From: Oscillatoria nigro-viridis PCC 7112
Lineage (GTDB): Bacteria > Cyanobacteriota > Cyanobacteriia > Cyanobacteriales > Microcoleaceae
Assembly: GCF_000317475.1 (NCBI RefSeq)
Contig: NC_019729.1
Coordinates: 1,006,501-1,070,500, forward strand
Length of the DNA: 64,000 nucleotides
Reading direction: 5' to 3'
Made by a program: the position numbers and the translations under genes. The notes below the pieces were generated by a model that was not told where the DNA came from, searched no databases, and saw only the letters and a list, made by a program, of their open reading frames with translations. Below are positions 8,286 through 16,640 of this stretch, in pieces (position 1 is the first letter of the stretch; every line of letters begins with the position of its first letter).

Positions 8286-9693
8286 GGGATTACTAATTGC
8301 CGAGAACAGCTTGTTAACTTTTATCTTCAACAAATCAATCTTCTGTTCCCACTCTTGCTTCAACATTTGCTGGTCTTCTTGAAATAGGTCAGGGTCTTTC
8401 AACCAGTATTTATACCAACGGCGTATCAGCCCAATCAACGTACTCTCGGATACTGTTCCCGTAGCTTCACTGAGCAAGCGTCTGCGACGGTCATGTCGAT
8501 CGGACTTTTTTGATTCCAGTCCAATCTTTTGACAAAGTTCCAGATAGTATGCTTGCACTGTTCGCCGCTCCTCTACATCTAATCCGCCCCTTTCTAATTG
8601 GGAGATCAGATCGGCTAGGTGCGCCAAACCCATTTCAATCTCAGCTAGTATACTATTCACCTCAGCCTCAGCTAATAAGCGTAGCCGTCCCGCTTCTCGC
8701 TTCTGTTGCGCTTTTACCCCAGGTATAGAGCAACCATAAAACTCGTCAACTAATTCTAACTTCTTGCCAATTTCGCCCATGGTATCGGGGTGTGCCAGCA
8801 CGACTTTTTCCATCATGGAGATGGCTAGAGCCGGGGCAACATCTGCTTTGATGGGAATGGATATCGTGTAGTAGTAATGATTGGTCGGACGGCTGATGTT
8901 AATAATATTCTGCCCTTCAAACGCGGCATTGGGGATGTAAATCTGTGAGTGCGTGTCAATGAGATACAGTTCGGTTAATCGCAGCCCAATGTGTTTAATC
9001 ACGCCTCTTCTACCGTTGGCTAGCTCAATCACATCCCCAAAGCGAAACGGTGTATCGATGAGCAAGACTAACCCACTGAAGAAGTTTGCCAGAATGTCTT
9101 TTAGGGCAAACCCCAAGATAAAACTGATTCCTCCGATGGCAACTAACAAACCTTGGATGTCAATACCGAATGCCTGGAGAAACAGCAGTCCACCCACCAA
9201 GTAAACTATTACAGGGAGAACATTTTGCAGGATGGGAGTCAGAACATCATCCCACATTGCCTCGGAGCGTGCGGCATACTCCCTGAAAGCATAGGTCACA
9301 ACCTCAGTGAGCAATTGAACCGCCCAAAAGGCGGCGACAAGGACAAGAAAAGCGGTCAAGCCTCGTTGGAACCAAGTAATGTAAATTGTAGGAGTGACAA
9401 ATAGCGTCTGCAATGCCAGCTTGAAACCGATCGCGAACACAATGAGTGTCAGCGGCGTTTGTGAGACGTTGAGTGCAACTAACGCCAGGTCTGAGGTAAA
9501 TTGACGGAAAACCCTCCGCAAAATACCAAAAAGTAGGTAGAGAACAATAACGACAACACCAAGAATGCCGAAGTTAAGCAAAAATCAACCCCATCCTGGA
9601 GCAGGAAAAATAGCTGACAGAAACGTAGAACTGCCGATCGTCGTCATTGGGAAACTGGCTCCATAGATCCGTAAAGGATGTAAAAAATTGTGC

Positions 9694-9722
9694 TTGACAT
9701 AGTATTAGATAGGTGTTAATTA
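9694..9722 (+). promoter_or_regulatory. sigma-70-type promoter upstream of first DMT gene
   Basis: TTGACA (9694-9699), a 17-bp spacer and TAATTA (9717-9722) lie about 155 bp before the first EamA transporter start. The rest of 9582-9877 is AT-rich and holds nothing else I recognise. Confidence 0.4.
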
Positions 9723-9877
9723 ATTAAAGGGATACTCTTTCAAAAATAGAAATATAAAAAAACTAAAACCAGCATTTAGCTCCGGGATTTGCTAGAGAAG
9801 AATTCTCGATCGCCACGAAGCACAGTTGCTTCACAGCCAATCATAATTTTTTCTGTTTTATAGTTGTTTCACCCCTG

Positions 9878-10822
9878 ATGAATGAATCCAATAAAACGAC
9901 GATGGCGATCGCCTCATTATTTGTCGGTGTAGTCGCCCTATCTTTTGGCTCTATCTTCATTAGATGGAGTGAATCTGAACTCAGTCCCAATGCTACAATA
10001 TTTAATCGCTTTTGGATAGGTAGTATGGTCTTTGGGCTGTGGCAAGGATACAAGGCGATACGTCAGAGACTGTCTGGTGACAAACCCGTTCAACAGCATT
10101 CCTACACCAGTCAGGAGCTTTTGCTATTGCTGGGTGCTGGGACTTTTTTTGCTGCCACCTTAGCCTTTGTCGCTTGGTCGCTGACTCAAACCAGCGTCGC
10201 TATCTCGACAATCCTGCACAATCTCACCCCGATATTTACTAGCTTAGGAGCGTGGTTGTTATTCGGTCAAGGCTTTAACCGCCAATTTGTCATTGGGATG
10301 GTCGTCGCCATTGGGGGAGCGATCGGCATTGAAATCCAGCAGATACAAATCGCCACTGGTGAGGTAACAGGAGGCATAGCTGCCATCGTCTCTGCGGTTT
10401 TCATGGGTGCATATCTGCTGGTGGTAGAACAACTGAGAACCAAATTTGACCCCATCACAATTCAGTTGTGGGTTTGTGCGATCGCTACCATATCCATCTT
10501 GCCCATGCTTGTGTTCGCTCAAGAGCGGGTTTTGCCTTCTTCACTGAATGGATGGCTGTTCGTCATTTTTCTCGCCCTCATCTGCCAAGTTTTAGGCCAG
10601 GGACTTTTAACATATAGCGTTGCTAGCTTGTCCTCAGTGGTTGTCTCCTTAGTACATTTGTTAGAGCCAGTATTTAGCAGCATTTTGGCTTGGGCCTTAT
10701 TTTGGGAAAAATTAAGTTTCTCGAATTGGGTAGGTTTTGCCCTAGTTCTCATCGGTCTATACCTAGCCGTATCTAGCCAAGCTGTTGTTAATCTGCCACA
10801 AAATCGGCTAGAGAGCGGGTAG
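9878..10822 (+). CDS. EamA/DMT-family permease (copy 1)
   Basis: A 314-residue inner-membrane protein with ten hydrophobic helices arranged as two five-helix EamA repeats. Characteristic stretches are LSFGSIFIRWSESELSPN in TM1 and LTQTSVAISTILHNLTPIF at the first repeat end. The closing segment is LLEPVFSSILAWALFWEKLS in the second repeat. DMT permeases export or import amino acids, nucleotides or other small metabolites; the substrate cannot be told. The next gene is a diverged paralogue in the same direction about 200 bp downstream, so this is a tandem duplication. There is no clear ribosome site at ATG 9878. Confidence 0.85.
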   Translation: MNESNKTTMAIASLFVGVVALSFGSIFIRWSESELSPNATIFNRFWIGSMVFGLWQGYKAIRQRLSGDKPVQQHSYTSQELLLLLGAGTFFAATLAFVAWSLTQTSVAISTILHNLTPIFTSLGAWLLFGQGFNRQFVIGMVVAIGGAIGIEIQQIQIATGEVTGGIAAIVSAVFMGAYLLVVEQLRTKFDPITIQLWVCAIATISILPMLVFAQERVLPSSLNGWLFVIFLALICQVLGQGLLTYSVASLSSVVVSLVHLLEPVFSSILAWALFWEKLSFSNWVGFALVLIGLYLAVSSQAVVNLPQNRLESG

Positions 10823-10935
10823 TCATTCGATTTTAGATTTTAGATTTTGGATTTTGGATTGACCCCACGGATCGAGTCGGGGGCTTGAGGATTTTAGATT
10901 TTGGATTGATTCCACGGATCGATCGCGTGGCGGGT
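10823..10935. repeat. short AT-rich repeats between the DMT paralogues
   Basis: The gap has ATTTTAGATTTTGGATT-type heptad repeats and two copies of a GGATTGA-n-CCACGGATCGA block. Similar TAGATTT/AAATCTA runs occur at 26157-26185 and 27766-27846. These are cyanobacterial short tandemly repeated sequences without coding potential. Confidence 0.65.
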
Positions 10936-11023
10936 ACCATGAAGAAATTCTCGGTCACCATTACTGTTTGTTTCAACGGTCAGCAAGCTAACAAGACTTG
11001 GCTCAAAAAATCAGCACAACTCA

Positions 11024-12013
11024 ATGTCAACACAATTGCTAAAAAGTATGACAGCAAAACTGGAATTAGCACAGAAACCGTCGTCCAGAACACCTGCTTG
11101 GATAGCAACTGCTTCATTATTTGCCAGCCTGATCCCCCTATCTTTAGCACCAATCCTCGTCAAACTGTGCGAACAAGAAATAGGTTCAAATGCCGTAGCA
11201 TTCCATCGCGGCTGGATCGCTGCCACCGTCTTTGGCTTGTTGAGCACAATAGAGGCTTTTGACCGCCAAAAATCCGATCGCCAACCCGTAGAACAGAAGC
11301 CTTTTACGAGACGAGAATTCGCGCTATTGGTAGGATTGGGAACTTTCGGAGCAACCTACTTCCTGCTGTGGTCTTTGTCGCTGACTCAAACCAACGTTGC
11401 CAACGTTACGTTATTTTGTGGTTTGAACCCACTGTTTGTCGGTTTGGGGGGGTGGTTGTTATTAGGTAGGCGCTACAATAGCAGATTCATCATTGGCATG
11501 ATCCTGGCACTGGTGGGAGCGATCGTTATGGGATGGGATGACGTGCAGTTCGCCACTAACCAAGTACAAGGTAATGCCGTCGCCTTGCTATCGGGGATTT
11601 GTTTTGCTGCATATCTGATACTGCTAGAACTGCTGCGAGAACGATTTACCACGGCAACCTTATTGCTGTGGCGCTGCGCCTTCACGACTGTGTTGGCGTT
11701 TCCCGTCCTCGCACTCGCCGAAGAAAGATTGTTTCCCCATTCCTGGATGGGGTGGTTTTTCTTAATTTTGCAAGCCCTCTTGTGCCAAGTGTTGGGTCAA
11801 GGACTTTTGGCTTACAGCCTCAGCAAGCTGTCGTCAGGATTCGTCGCCGTCACGCTGCTTTTCGAGCCAGTCCTTGCCTCAATCTTCGCTTGGGTAATTT
11901 TTTCTGAACGCTTGGGTTTCTTTGACTTGGTGGCGTTTGTCGTGATTTTATCCGGTATCTATGTAGCTCAATCGAGTCAATCTGCCGTTAAAGAAACCCG
12001 CGAATTAGCGTAA
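11024..12013 (+). CDS. EamA/DMT-family permease (copy 2)
   Basis: A 329-residue paralogue of the previous gene with the same ten-helix plan. Matching positions include LTQTNVANVTLFCGLNPLF, LGGWLLLGRRYNSRFIIGM, LLCQVLGQGLLAYSLSKLSS and LFEPVLASIFAWVIF. The hydrophilic N-terminal 20 residues are longer than in copy 1, so the true start may be ATG 11048. Divergence from copy 1 is spread along the length, which argues for an old duplication with changed specificity. The substrate is unknown. Confidence 0.83.
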   Translation: MSTQLLKSMTAKLELAQKPSSRTPAWIATASLFASLIPLSLAPILVKLCEQEIGSNAVAFHRGWIAATVFGLLSTIEAFDRQKSDRQPVEQKPFTRREFALLVGLGTFGATYFLLWSLSLTQTNVANVTLFCGLNPLFVGLGGWLLLGRRYNSRFIIGMILALVGAIVMGWDDVQFATNQVQGNAVALLSGICFAAYLILLELLRERFTTATLLLWRCAFTTVLAFPVLALAEERLFPHSWMGWFFLILQALLCQVLGQGLLAYSLSKLSSGFVAVTLLFEPVLASIFAWVIFSERLGFFDLVAFVVILSGIYVAQSSQSAVKETRELA

Positions 12014-12095
12014 TTGATGGGTGATAGCAAGTGGGCGCGACGATCGCCCGAGGAAATGCCCTTGCCATCAACTCTCTAAACTTTTGCGGCAGCCC

Positions 12096-13580
12096 TCACC
12101 AAAGCATCACTGAGGCTTCACCACCAGAAAAGTTAGAGTACAAGCGGATTCTCAGCACATACCGCCGACCTCGATCAAGCCGAACATTGATTTGTGCATT
12201 CAAGTCTGTGCCACTGTCGTCGTCACCAGCAACATATTTCAGGTCACCACTCTGATCCTCGAAAAGAACCATAACTGTATCTACCTTTCCGAAGGTTCCA
12301 ATTGTTTGACACTCTCCGACCTGAAGGTACGGAGATTCTTGAGAAACTTTAACACTCTTAAAGGTGCTGTCAAGACACCTCTAGACGTTCAAAACAACTA
12401 CCTTTCGGTGTTGCAATTACGCTTACTTTTTGTATGCTTTCGTTCGCACTTTTCAACACGCTTGCCAGTTCGGTACGCTCACTATCCTGCGTTGCTTGGC
12501 TGTGCCTTAGTCTTTCTCAGACGATGAACGCTGAGGGTGTCTTACTGCCGGGAATCTCACCGTACTAGGAATAGTTCATCACGTAGTTGATACGCCTACT
12601 TGTTCGGCATTGCTCAATTATTATAACACAGACTCGTAGCCTAAAGGCTACAAGTGCGTTTCATACCCTGCGGGAAAGACCGGGGTTCTCACGCGACGCG
12701 CTATAGGTTCGGGTAGCAGAGGGTTCGATCGCAAAGTTTTTCTGTTCAGCAGGCGCGAGGGAAAGAATCTCGGAATGGAAGGGTTTAAGTTCTGTATAAC
12801 TCGAGTCATCAAGCGGGGGATAGAATAATCGTACCTGCAACACATCCTGCTCAGAAAGTCCGCCAGCAGGGTTTAATCCGTTCTGGCACTCCACAGGTTT
12901 CTCAATGAATCCCGCTGCAAAAGCGTAATGCCCGATCGAGTTGGGGTTCCACTTTGACCCCTCCACTTCTCCTACTGCCAGCTTTTGAAGCACATTATCA
13001 AAAGTTGTATCTCGGTCCCAATTGTTAGGAGAAGCACCGAAATATTTATAAACGGCTTCTTCGTCCCAAACGATAACCGGGACATCTACCCCACGGGGAT
13101 CAGCCCGAAGAGCCCAGCCGAAGTTCATGGTTCGCTCGCTTTGTTGAGGAATATCGATCGCATCGCGGCCAAGATATGACCAGGCTCCATCTCCTTGCAC
13201 AAAGCCGATTCGTATCTCTGCCTCGCTGATGTTCCGAACCTCCTCAAACTTGATACCAATCCCTACCTTCTTCCACACCTCAAACCCCTGCCGCACGATC
13301 TCCTTCTGTTCGTTCCCGCCTGAATTGGGACCGCTCTCAAAAAAGTAATAACGTAATTTTGTACCGTTAACCCACTTCTTCCCGAGTAACAGTATTAGAC
13401 GAGCACGCTCGGATCGAAAGTGCGTGGAGGAACCTTTAGCAAAGCACAAAATTTTTGTGCTTCTTTACCTGATGCTTCGCCACCTGAGACAACTTTGATT
13501 CCCAGCTTAGCTTCAATTTGTTCGAGGCGTTTTAGTAATTGCTCGAGTTGATAAGAGTCGATTTGTGAAAGTTTAGTCAT
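12096..13580 (-). pseudogene. secreted-type zinc metalloprotease homologue, multiply broken
   Basis: The gene starts at ATG 13580 with GGAGG eight bases upstream (MTKLSQIDSYQLEQLLKRLE). It shifts frame near 13400 and continues as KKWVNGTKLRYYFFE and NFGWALRADPRGVDVPVIVW. In matrixin/astacin-like relatives an HExxHxxGxxH segment sits between the last two blocks; here it is missing, an apparent in-frame loss of about 19-20 codons. The later turn reads NSIGHYAF where a Met-turn (xMHY) is expected. After PSATRTYS a mini-IS605 element interrupts the frame, and the last part (KVDTVMVLFEDQSGDLKYVA, then YVLRIRLYSNFSGGEASVML) lies beyond it, ending at 12096. This tail resembles a PPC-type beta domain. 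It cannot be a working peptidase. Confidence 0.75.
12306..12702 (-). mobile_element. mini-IS200/IS605 element (PATE) without transposase
   Basis: Read on the minus strand, the left end has GAGAACCCCGGTC, CAGGGTATGAAACG and a hairpin TTGTAGCCTTTAGGCTAC. The layout matches the left end of the intact tnpB element at 26022 (AAAACCCCGCGACTTCAG, GGGGATGAAAGG, then GGAGGCTTTAGCCTCC). The right end is TCAAGAATCTCC, a hairpin, then GGAGAGTGTCAA, matching the tnpB element right end (TCAAGAATCTCC ... GGAGAGTGTCAA). Between them about 290 bp has no long frame but starts with a TATAAT box at about 12625. It sits inside the metalloprotease gene. Confidence 0.7.
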
Positions 13581-13768
13581 GACAAATTCCTCCAAAGTTA
13601 ATACCTAGGGACTTTAAGTCCAAAGAACCAGCTATTTTGAGAATGTTTGTGTTCATCTACCTGAATCAAGTGCGATCGCAGTAGATTCAGGAAAGAGAAA
13701 CTGCAACCCTGTCAACAATGACCTAGATAAATGCGAGCTGTCGAGCCTGTATAAACTGAATTAAATCC

Positions 13769-13796
13769 TTGTGAAACCCAGATTTTTTGTTATAAT
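13769..13796 (+). promoter_or_regulatory. sigma-70-type promoter of a possible ncRNA
   Basis: TTGTGA (13769-13774), a 16-bp spacer and a perfect TATAAT (13791-13796). No protein gene follows on this strand, only a structured stretch that ends at a strong terminator. Confidence 0.5.
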
Positions 13797-13802
13797 GATG
13801 AG

Positions 13803-14182
13803 TTTGGACGGAGAGATTTCCTACCCTCAATATCCCATGAGGAGATGCCGATCGCACTGTACAGAGAACTCGTGTTCCCCATTCTAGTTTCAAGCTTTAC
13901 ACTGTCAACGATCGATAGTCAAGACTGTTGTTAGCTCCTAGCCGGAAACCGTTGATTTTCCGTTGGGATATCGATTGTGTAATTGCCCTGAAACCCTGAT
14001 TCTACAGTTGCCAATCAAACACTATCCGAATTATTGATAGGAATAATTGACAACAGCCTGCTAGAGCTTGCTGCATAGCCTTTATAGGCTAGCAAATAAA
14101 ACTGTGTTAGTGGGGGTCGTCGGTTCAAATGCCGCCGCTGCGATCGACAAAACCCGTAACGAAGAGGGTTTTGTCGTTTTTG
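13803..14182 (+). ncRNA. candidate structured non-coding RNA (~380 nt), class unknown
   Basis: The stretch runs from just after a good promoter to a strong intrinsic terminator and has no reading frame. It holds several local hairpins (TAGCC-n6-GGCTA near 14075, CCGGAAACCG near 13940). Near its 3' end is GGTTCAAAT within CGTCGG-n8-CCGCCG, reminiscent of a tRNA T-loop, but the stem does not pair as a T-arm should. I looked for tmRNA, RNase P RNA, 6S RNA and a tRNA-intron pattern and found none. It may be a new RNA, or the decayed 5' part of something else with an unrelated terminator. Confidence 0.35.
14145..14181 (+). terminator. strong intrinsic terminator
   Basis: CGACAAAACCC, a 10-base loop, GGGTTTTGTCG, then TTTTT. 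The perfect 11-bp stem and the T-run on the plus strand show it ends a plus-strand transcript, not the minus-strand gene at 14192. Confidence 0.85.
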
Positions 14183-14191
14183 TAAATATTT

Positions 14192-14737
14192 TCACTCTTT
14201 GGCAACGATCAAACAATCACTCTCCACTTTAGACAGCATATCTGGAAAAGCTGAGGTGTAGTTGCCATCTTTGTCTGCAATCCTGCGGAGTATATATCCG
14301 TTGTCAGGAGGTCTGCCGAAAAACGAGTTTGTGCGATACCAGATATCTCCATTCGGAGTGTTCGGATCTCGATCGATCAAAAAATCTACCAGCCACGGCG
14401 GTACACACCATCCAAACACTATCGGGGTGATGTGTCCGTGCTGCAAAGTTGCATCGGAGAATCGAAACAAGTAGCTGAAGCGAGAAAATTTAACTAAATA
14501 AATTAACATCCGTCCCGCCATTGATGAATGAAATGTCCAGATAACAGGGTCAAAAACGCGCAGCAATAACGTCCGTTTGTCAGCATTCCAGTCTGAACTG
14601 TACATCGTCAGACAATCATCTGGTAAAACATTCCCGTCCATAAAAAAGATACCTTGCAGGACTTCAGGTAACTCCGCTGGATGTTCTACTTTCATCCAAT
14701 TCGCGATGTCTTTTAGTTGCTTTTGTTCGATTAACAT
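14192..14737 (-). CDS. hypothetical protein downstream of a P450
   Basis: A 181-residue protein that I cannot name. ATG 14737 (MLIEQKQLKDIANWMKVEH) is preferred to upstream ATGs because it follows a GAGG-containing leader and has a clean protein-like start. Features include HPAELPEVLQGIFFMDGN, an aromatic middle (LVKFSRFSYLFRFSDATL), FGWCVPPWLVDFLIDRDPN and a C-terminal IWYRTNSFFGRPP. The single run GRMLIYLVKFSRF is not clearly a membrane helix. It follows the P450 by about 215 bp on the same strand, so the two may be co-transcribed, and it could modify or carry the P450 substrate. That is inference only. Confidence 0.55.
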   Translation of the reverse strand: MLIEQKQLKDIANWMKVEHPAELPEVLQGIFFMDGNVLPDDCLTMYSSDWNADKRTLLLRVFDPVIWTFHSSMAGRMLIYLVKFSRFSYLFRFSDATLQHGHITPIVFGWCVPPWLVDFLIDRDPNTPNGDIWYRTNSFFGRPPDNGYILRRIADKDGNYTSAFPDMLSKVESDCLIVAKE

Positions 14738-14953
14738 GGTATTATTTATCCTCAAAGTAGTTGTGTTTTGGTTTCCTGTTAAATACCCCCTTGATTTCTT
14801 CGTCGATCGATCGCTCGGACGAAAGTTTGTGCAGGGTAGGATCTCTTTCAACCGCCGAGTCTGATAGCAGTTTTCAATCTGATGAAATACAGCTTTAGAC
14901 ACCGCGATTGCCTAAGTCCCTACCAGAGATATACGATCGAGCTTTTGGATTGA

Positions 14954-16312
14954 TTACCGCCGCAAATTAGGCTCAGAGCTTCGGCGCACTTTGCCTACCG
15001 TACTCACGACATCCACCAGCATCTTGAGTGCAATGTCTTTAGCGGGGCAAATCCGTCCCGCGCTGCGATCGCCCACGGAATGAAATCCCATATGAAAAGG
15101 GCACAGATTCTCCCGCTTAGGGTTGAATTCGTATACCGTAGAGCCCCAGAAACTCTCGTCTAGCAGCCCCAAACTGAGCGGTATCAGTACCTTGGTTCCG
15201 GCGGGGAAGGTGCGCTCTTTGCCCGCTACCGTTGCGGTGAAGGGCTCTGTCGCGACTCGGTGGGTGGCGCTGACGGGGGCCCAGAGGCGGGCGCATTCCA
15301 AGAGGAACAGCTCGATCGACTGGCGATCGTCCAAATCGAGCCGATCCCAAAAATCAGTCGGGTTAATTTCGGCCGTCTGCTGTCCTTTATAGGCGGGGAG
15401 AGGGCGATATCCCATTGCCGTGTAGCCTAGGTGCAGGGGGCCTTGCAGTCCCGCTATCCCCATAATTGATGTCATCAGCTTCGCCAATTCCCGCTTAGTC
15501 ATGCCGTTGTTTTCCGAGCTCTCCTCGAAGTCGGCTAAAGCTGGGGAATTTTCATAGATAGTCGCCGCACGCTCGATTAGAGCGGACAAATCCCCGTGTC
15601 CAAAGAGGTTCAGGCTTTGCAGCAGGTTGCCGATGACGGCGAAGTAGTGCAGCGGGCTTTGGCGGGTGTAATGCAATTCGGTGAGGAGTTCGATCGACTC
15701 TGAATCGTCTGGATTAATCCCAAAGATGACGTAGTGCAGGTATCGGACTAAAAATCCCATCCAACCCCGCTTGACATCGGTAAAAAACGCTCCCCCCGCA
15801 CCGTGCGACATCTCGGCATAATCTGCGGCTAGCCGATCGAGCAACCGTCTGCTGATTTCGTCCTCTTGGCGATCCGTTGTGGCACTGTTGAACAGATATT
15901 TCTGCATGCAGCTTCGGAATGCTGCGTGGTTGCTGCTACCGTCAGTTTCGCGATCGGACAAAGACAGCAGGAAAAGGTTTCTGCCGCCGACATCTTGGTT
16001 GGGCGCGCGATCGGGATCGAGTACAGAAGTACCCAGCCGCCATCCGCGCGCCTGGGGCGATGTGAGTGCTTTTTCCAGCGTGTCAAACTCTCCCATCACG
16101 ACTTGCCCGGCGCAGCAAAAGTTGGCTCCGAAAGCCAGCCGTTTTATCTGCAAATAGGTGGGTTCGTTGGCAATCAAACCCTCAATCAGGGCGATCGGCG
16201 GTAGCATCGTTTTGCTGAGACTTTCTTCCGGGTTTTGCAAAGCCCAAACCTGAAACTCGTTCAGTGCCGGGTTCATCAGCGATGAGAAAATAGTATCTAA
16301 ATTTAGGTTCAT
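14954..16312 (-). CDS. divergent cytochrome P450
   Basis: A haem-thiolate oxygenase or hydroperoxide-rearranging enzyme. The ExxR motif of the K helix is ECAR (about residues 337-340). It is followed by the usual HRVATEPF, FPAGTKVLIP and LDESFWG segments and FNPKRENL (the PERF-like region). The haem-ligand loop is GFHSVGDRSAGRICPAKDIA with the cysteine near residue 421; a proline-alanine pair follows instead of the normal x-G. That and the overall look recall the CYP74 or peroxygenase-like side of the family, where molecular oxygen is not always needed. Start ATG 16312 has GGAGG seven bases upstream; ATG 16315 is adjacent. There is no membrane anchor. Confidence 0.75.
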   Translation of the reverse strand: MNLNLDTIFSSLMNPALNEFQVWALQNPEESLSKTMLPPIALIEGLIANEPTYLQIKRLAFGANFCCAGQVVMGEFDTLEKALTSPQARGWRLGTSVLDPDRAPNQDVGGRNLFLLSLSDRETDGSSNHAAFRSCMQKYLFNSATTDRQEDEISRRLLDRLAADYAEMSHGAGGAFFTDVKRGWMGFLVRYLHYVIFGINPDDSESIELLTELHYTRQSPLHYFAVIGNLLQSLNLFGHGDLSALIERAATIYENSPALADFEESSENNGMTKRELAKLMTSIMGIAGLQGPLHLGYTAMGYRPLPAYKGQQTAEINPTDFWDRLDLDDRQSIELFLLECARLWAPVSATHRVATEPFTATVAGKERTFPAGTKVLIPLSLGLLDESFWGSTVYEFNPKRENLCPFHMGFHSVGDRSAGRICPAKDIALKMLVDVVSTVGKVRRSSEPNLRR

Positions 16313-16640
16313 CATAATTCCTCCGAGAATCCCTCCCCATAACCCGCTTTGCATTTAGCAGCAAGAGGGTATTGAGCAGTAATAGAGCGGGATCGAATAC
16401 CCGCTTCATTGCCAAAATCAGTAAGTATAACTATAGCCATTTTTCTTTGTGCACGCAGTGGCAATATAGAGATAGTTTTACTGAATATGTCTGCGCTCAA
16501 GTCTAGCCTTTTTCCGGAGATTGAGTGGATTTTATAATGATTCCTGGTAAGTAGATCTACTTTCTACATCTAAAGTATTAGCCCCAATCTCTGAGAGTCG
16601 CACATAAACCCTAGTTATGTGCGACTACTTGCTATTAAAT

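Larger units (their letters stand above)
7211..9581 (-). pseudogene. MscS-family mechanosensitive channel, split by an IS1-type element
   Basis: The 5' part (9581 to 8286, 432 codons) has N-terminal membrane helices, then the conserved MscS pore and beta domain: LLVAIGGISFILGFALKDIL, LLIDTPFRFGDVIEL and SQIYIPNAAFEGQNIINISR. A long helical cytoplasmic region with RRRLLSEATG and KDPDLFQEDQQ follows. At ISNP the gene runs into the IS1-type end, whose TAG ends the frame at 8271. The missing tail (SPEGSELYVKPISLYFPK to LAEDET, 84 codons) lies beyond the IS at 7465-7211. Removing 7466-8285 rejoins ISNP to SPEGSE in frame, giving about 516 residues. The truncated 436-residue product might still fold. 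MscS channels release solutes on osmotic downshock. The adjacent DMT genes are on the other strand. Confidence 0.85.

Noticed and set aside
12306-12702. Group I intron or IscB-associated RNA in the mini-IS605
   Set aside because: No group I core sequences or iscB frame were seen; the ends match the tnpB element better.
13803-14150. tmRNA, RNase P RNA or a tRNA
   Set aside because: No GGTTTCGAC tmRNA start, no tag peptide, no RNase P core (GAGGAAAGTCC) and no acceptor stem complement for the T-loop-like segment; kept only as an unclassified ncRNA candidate.
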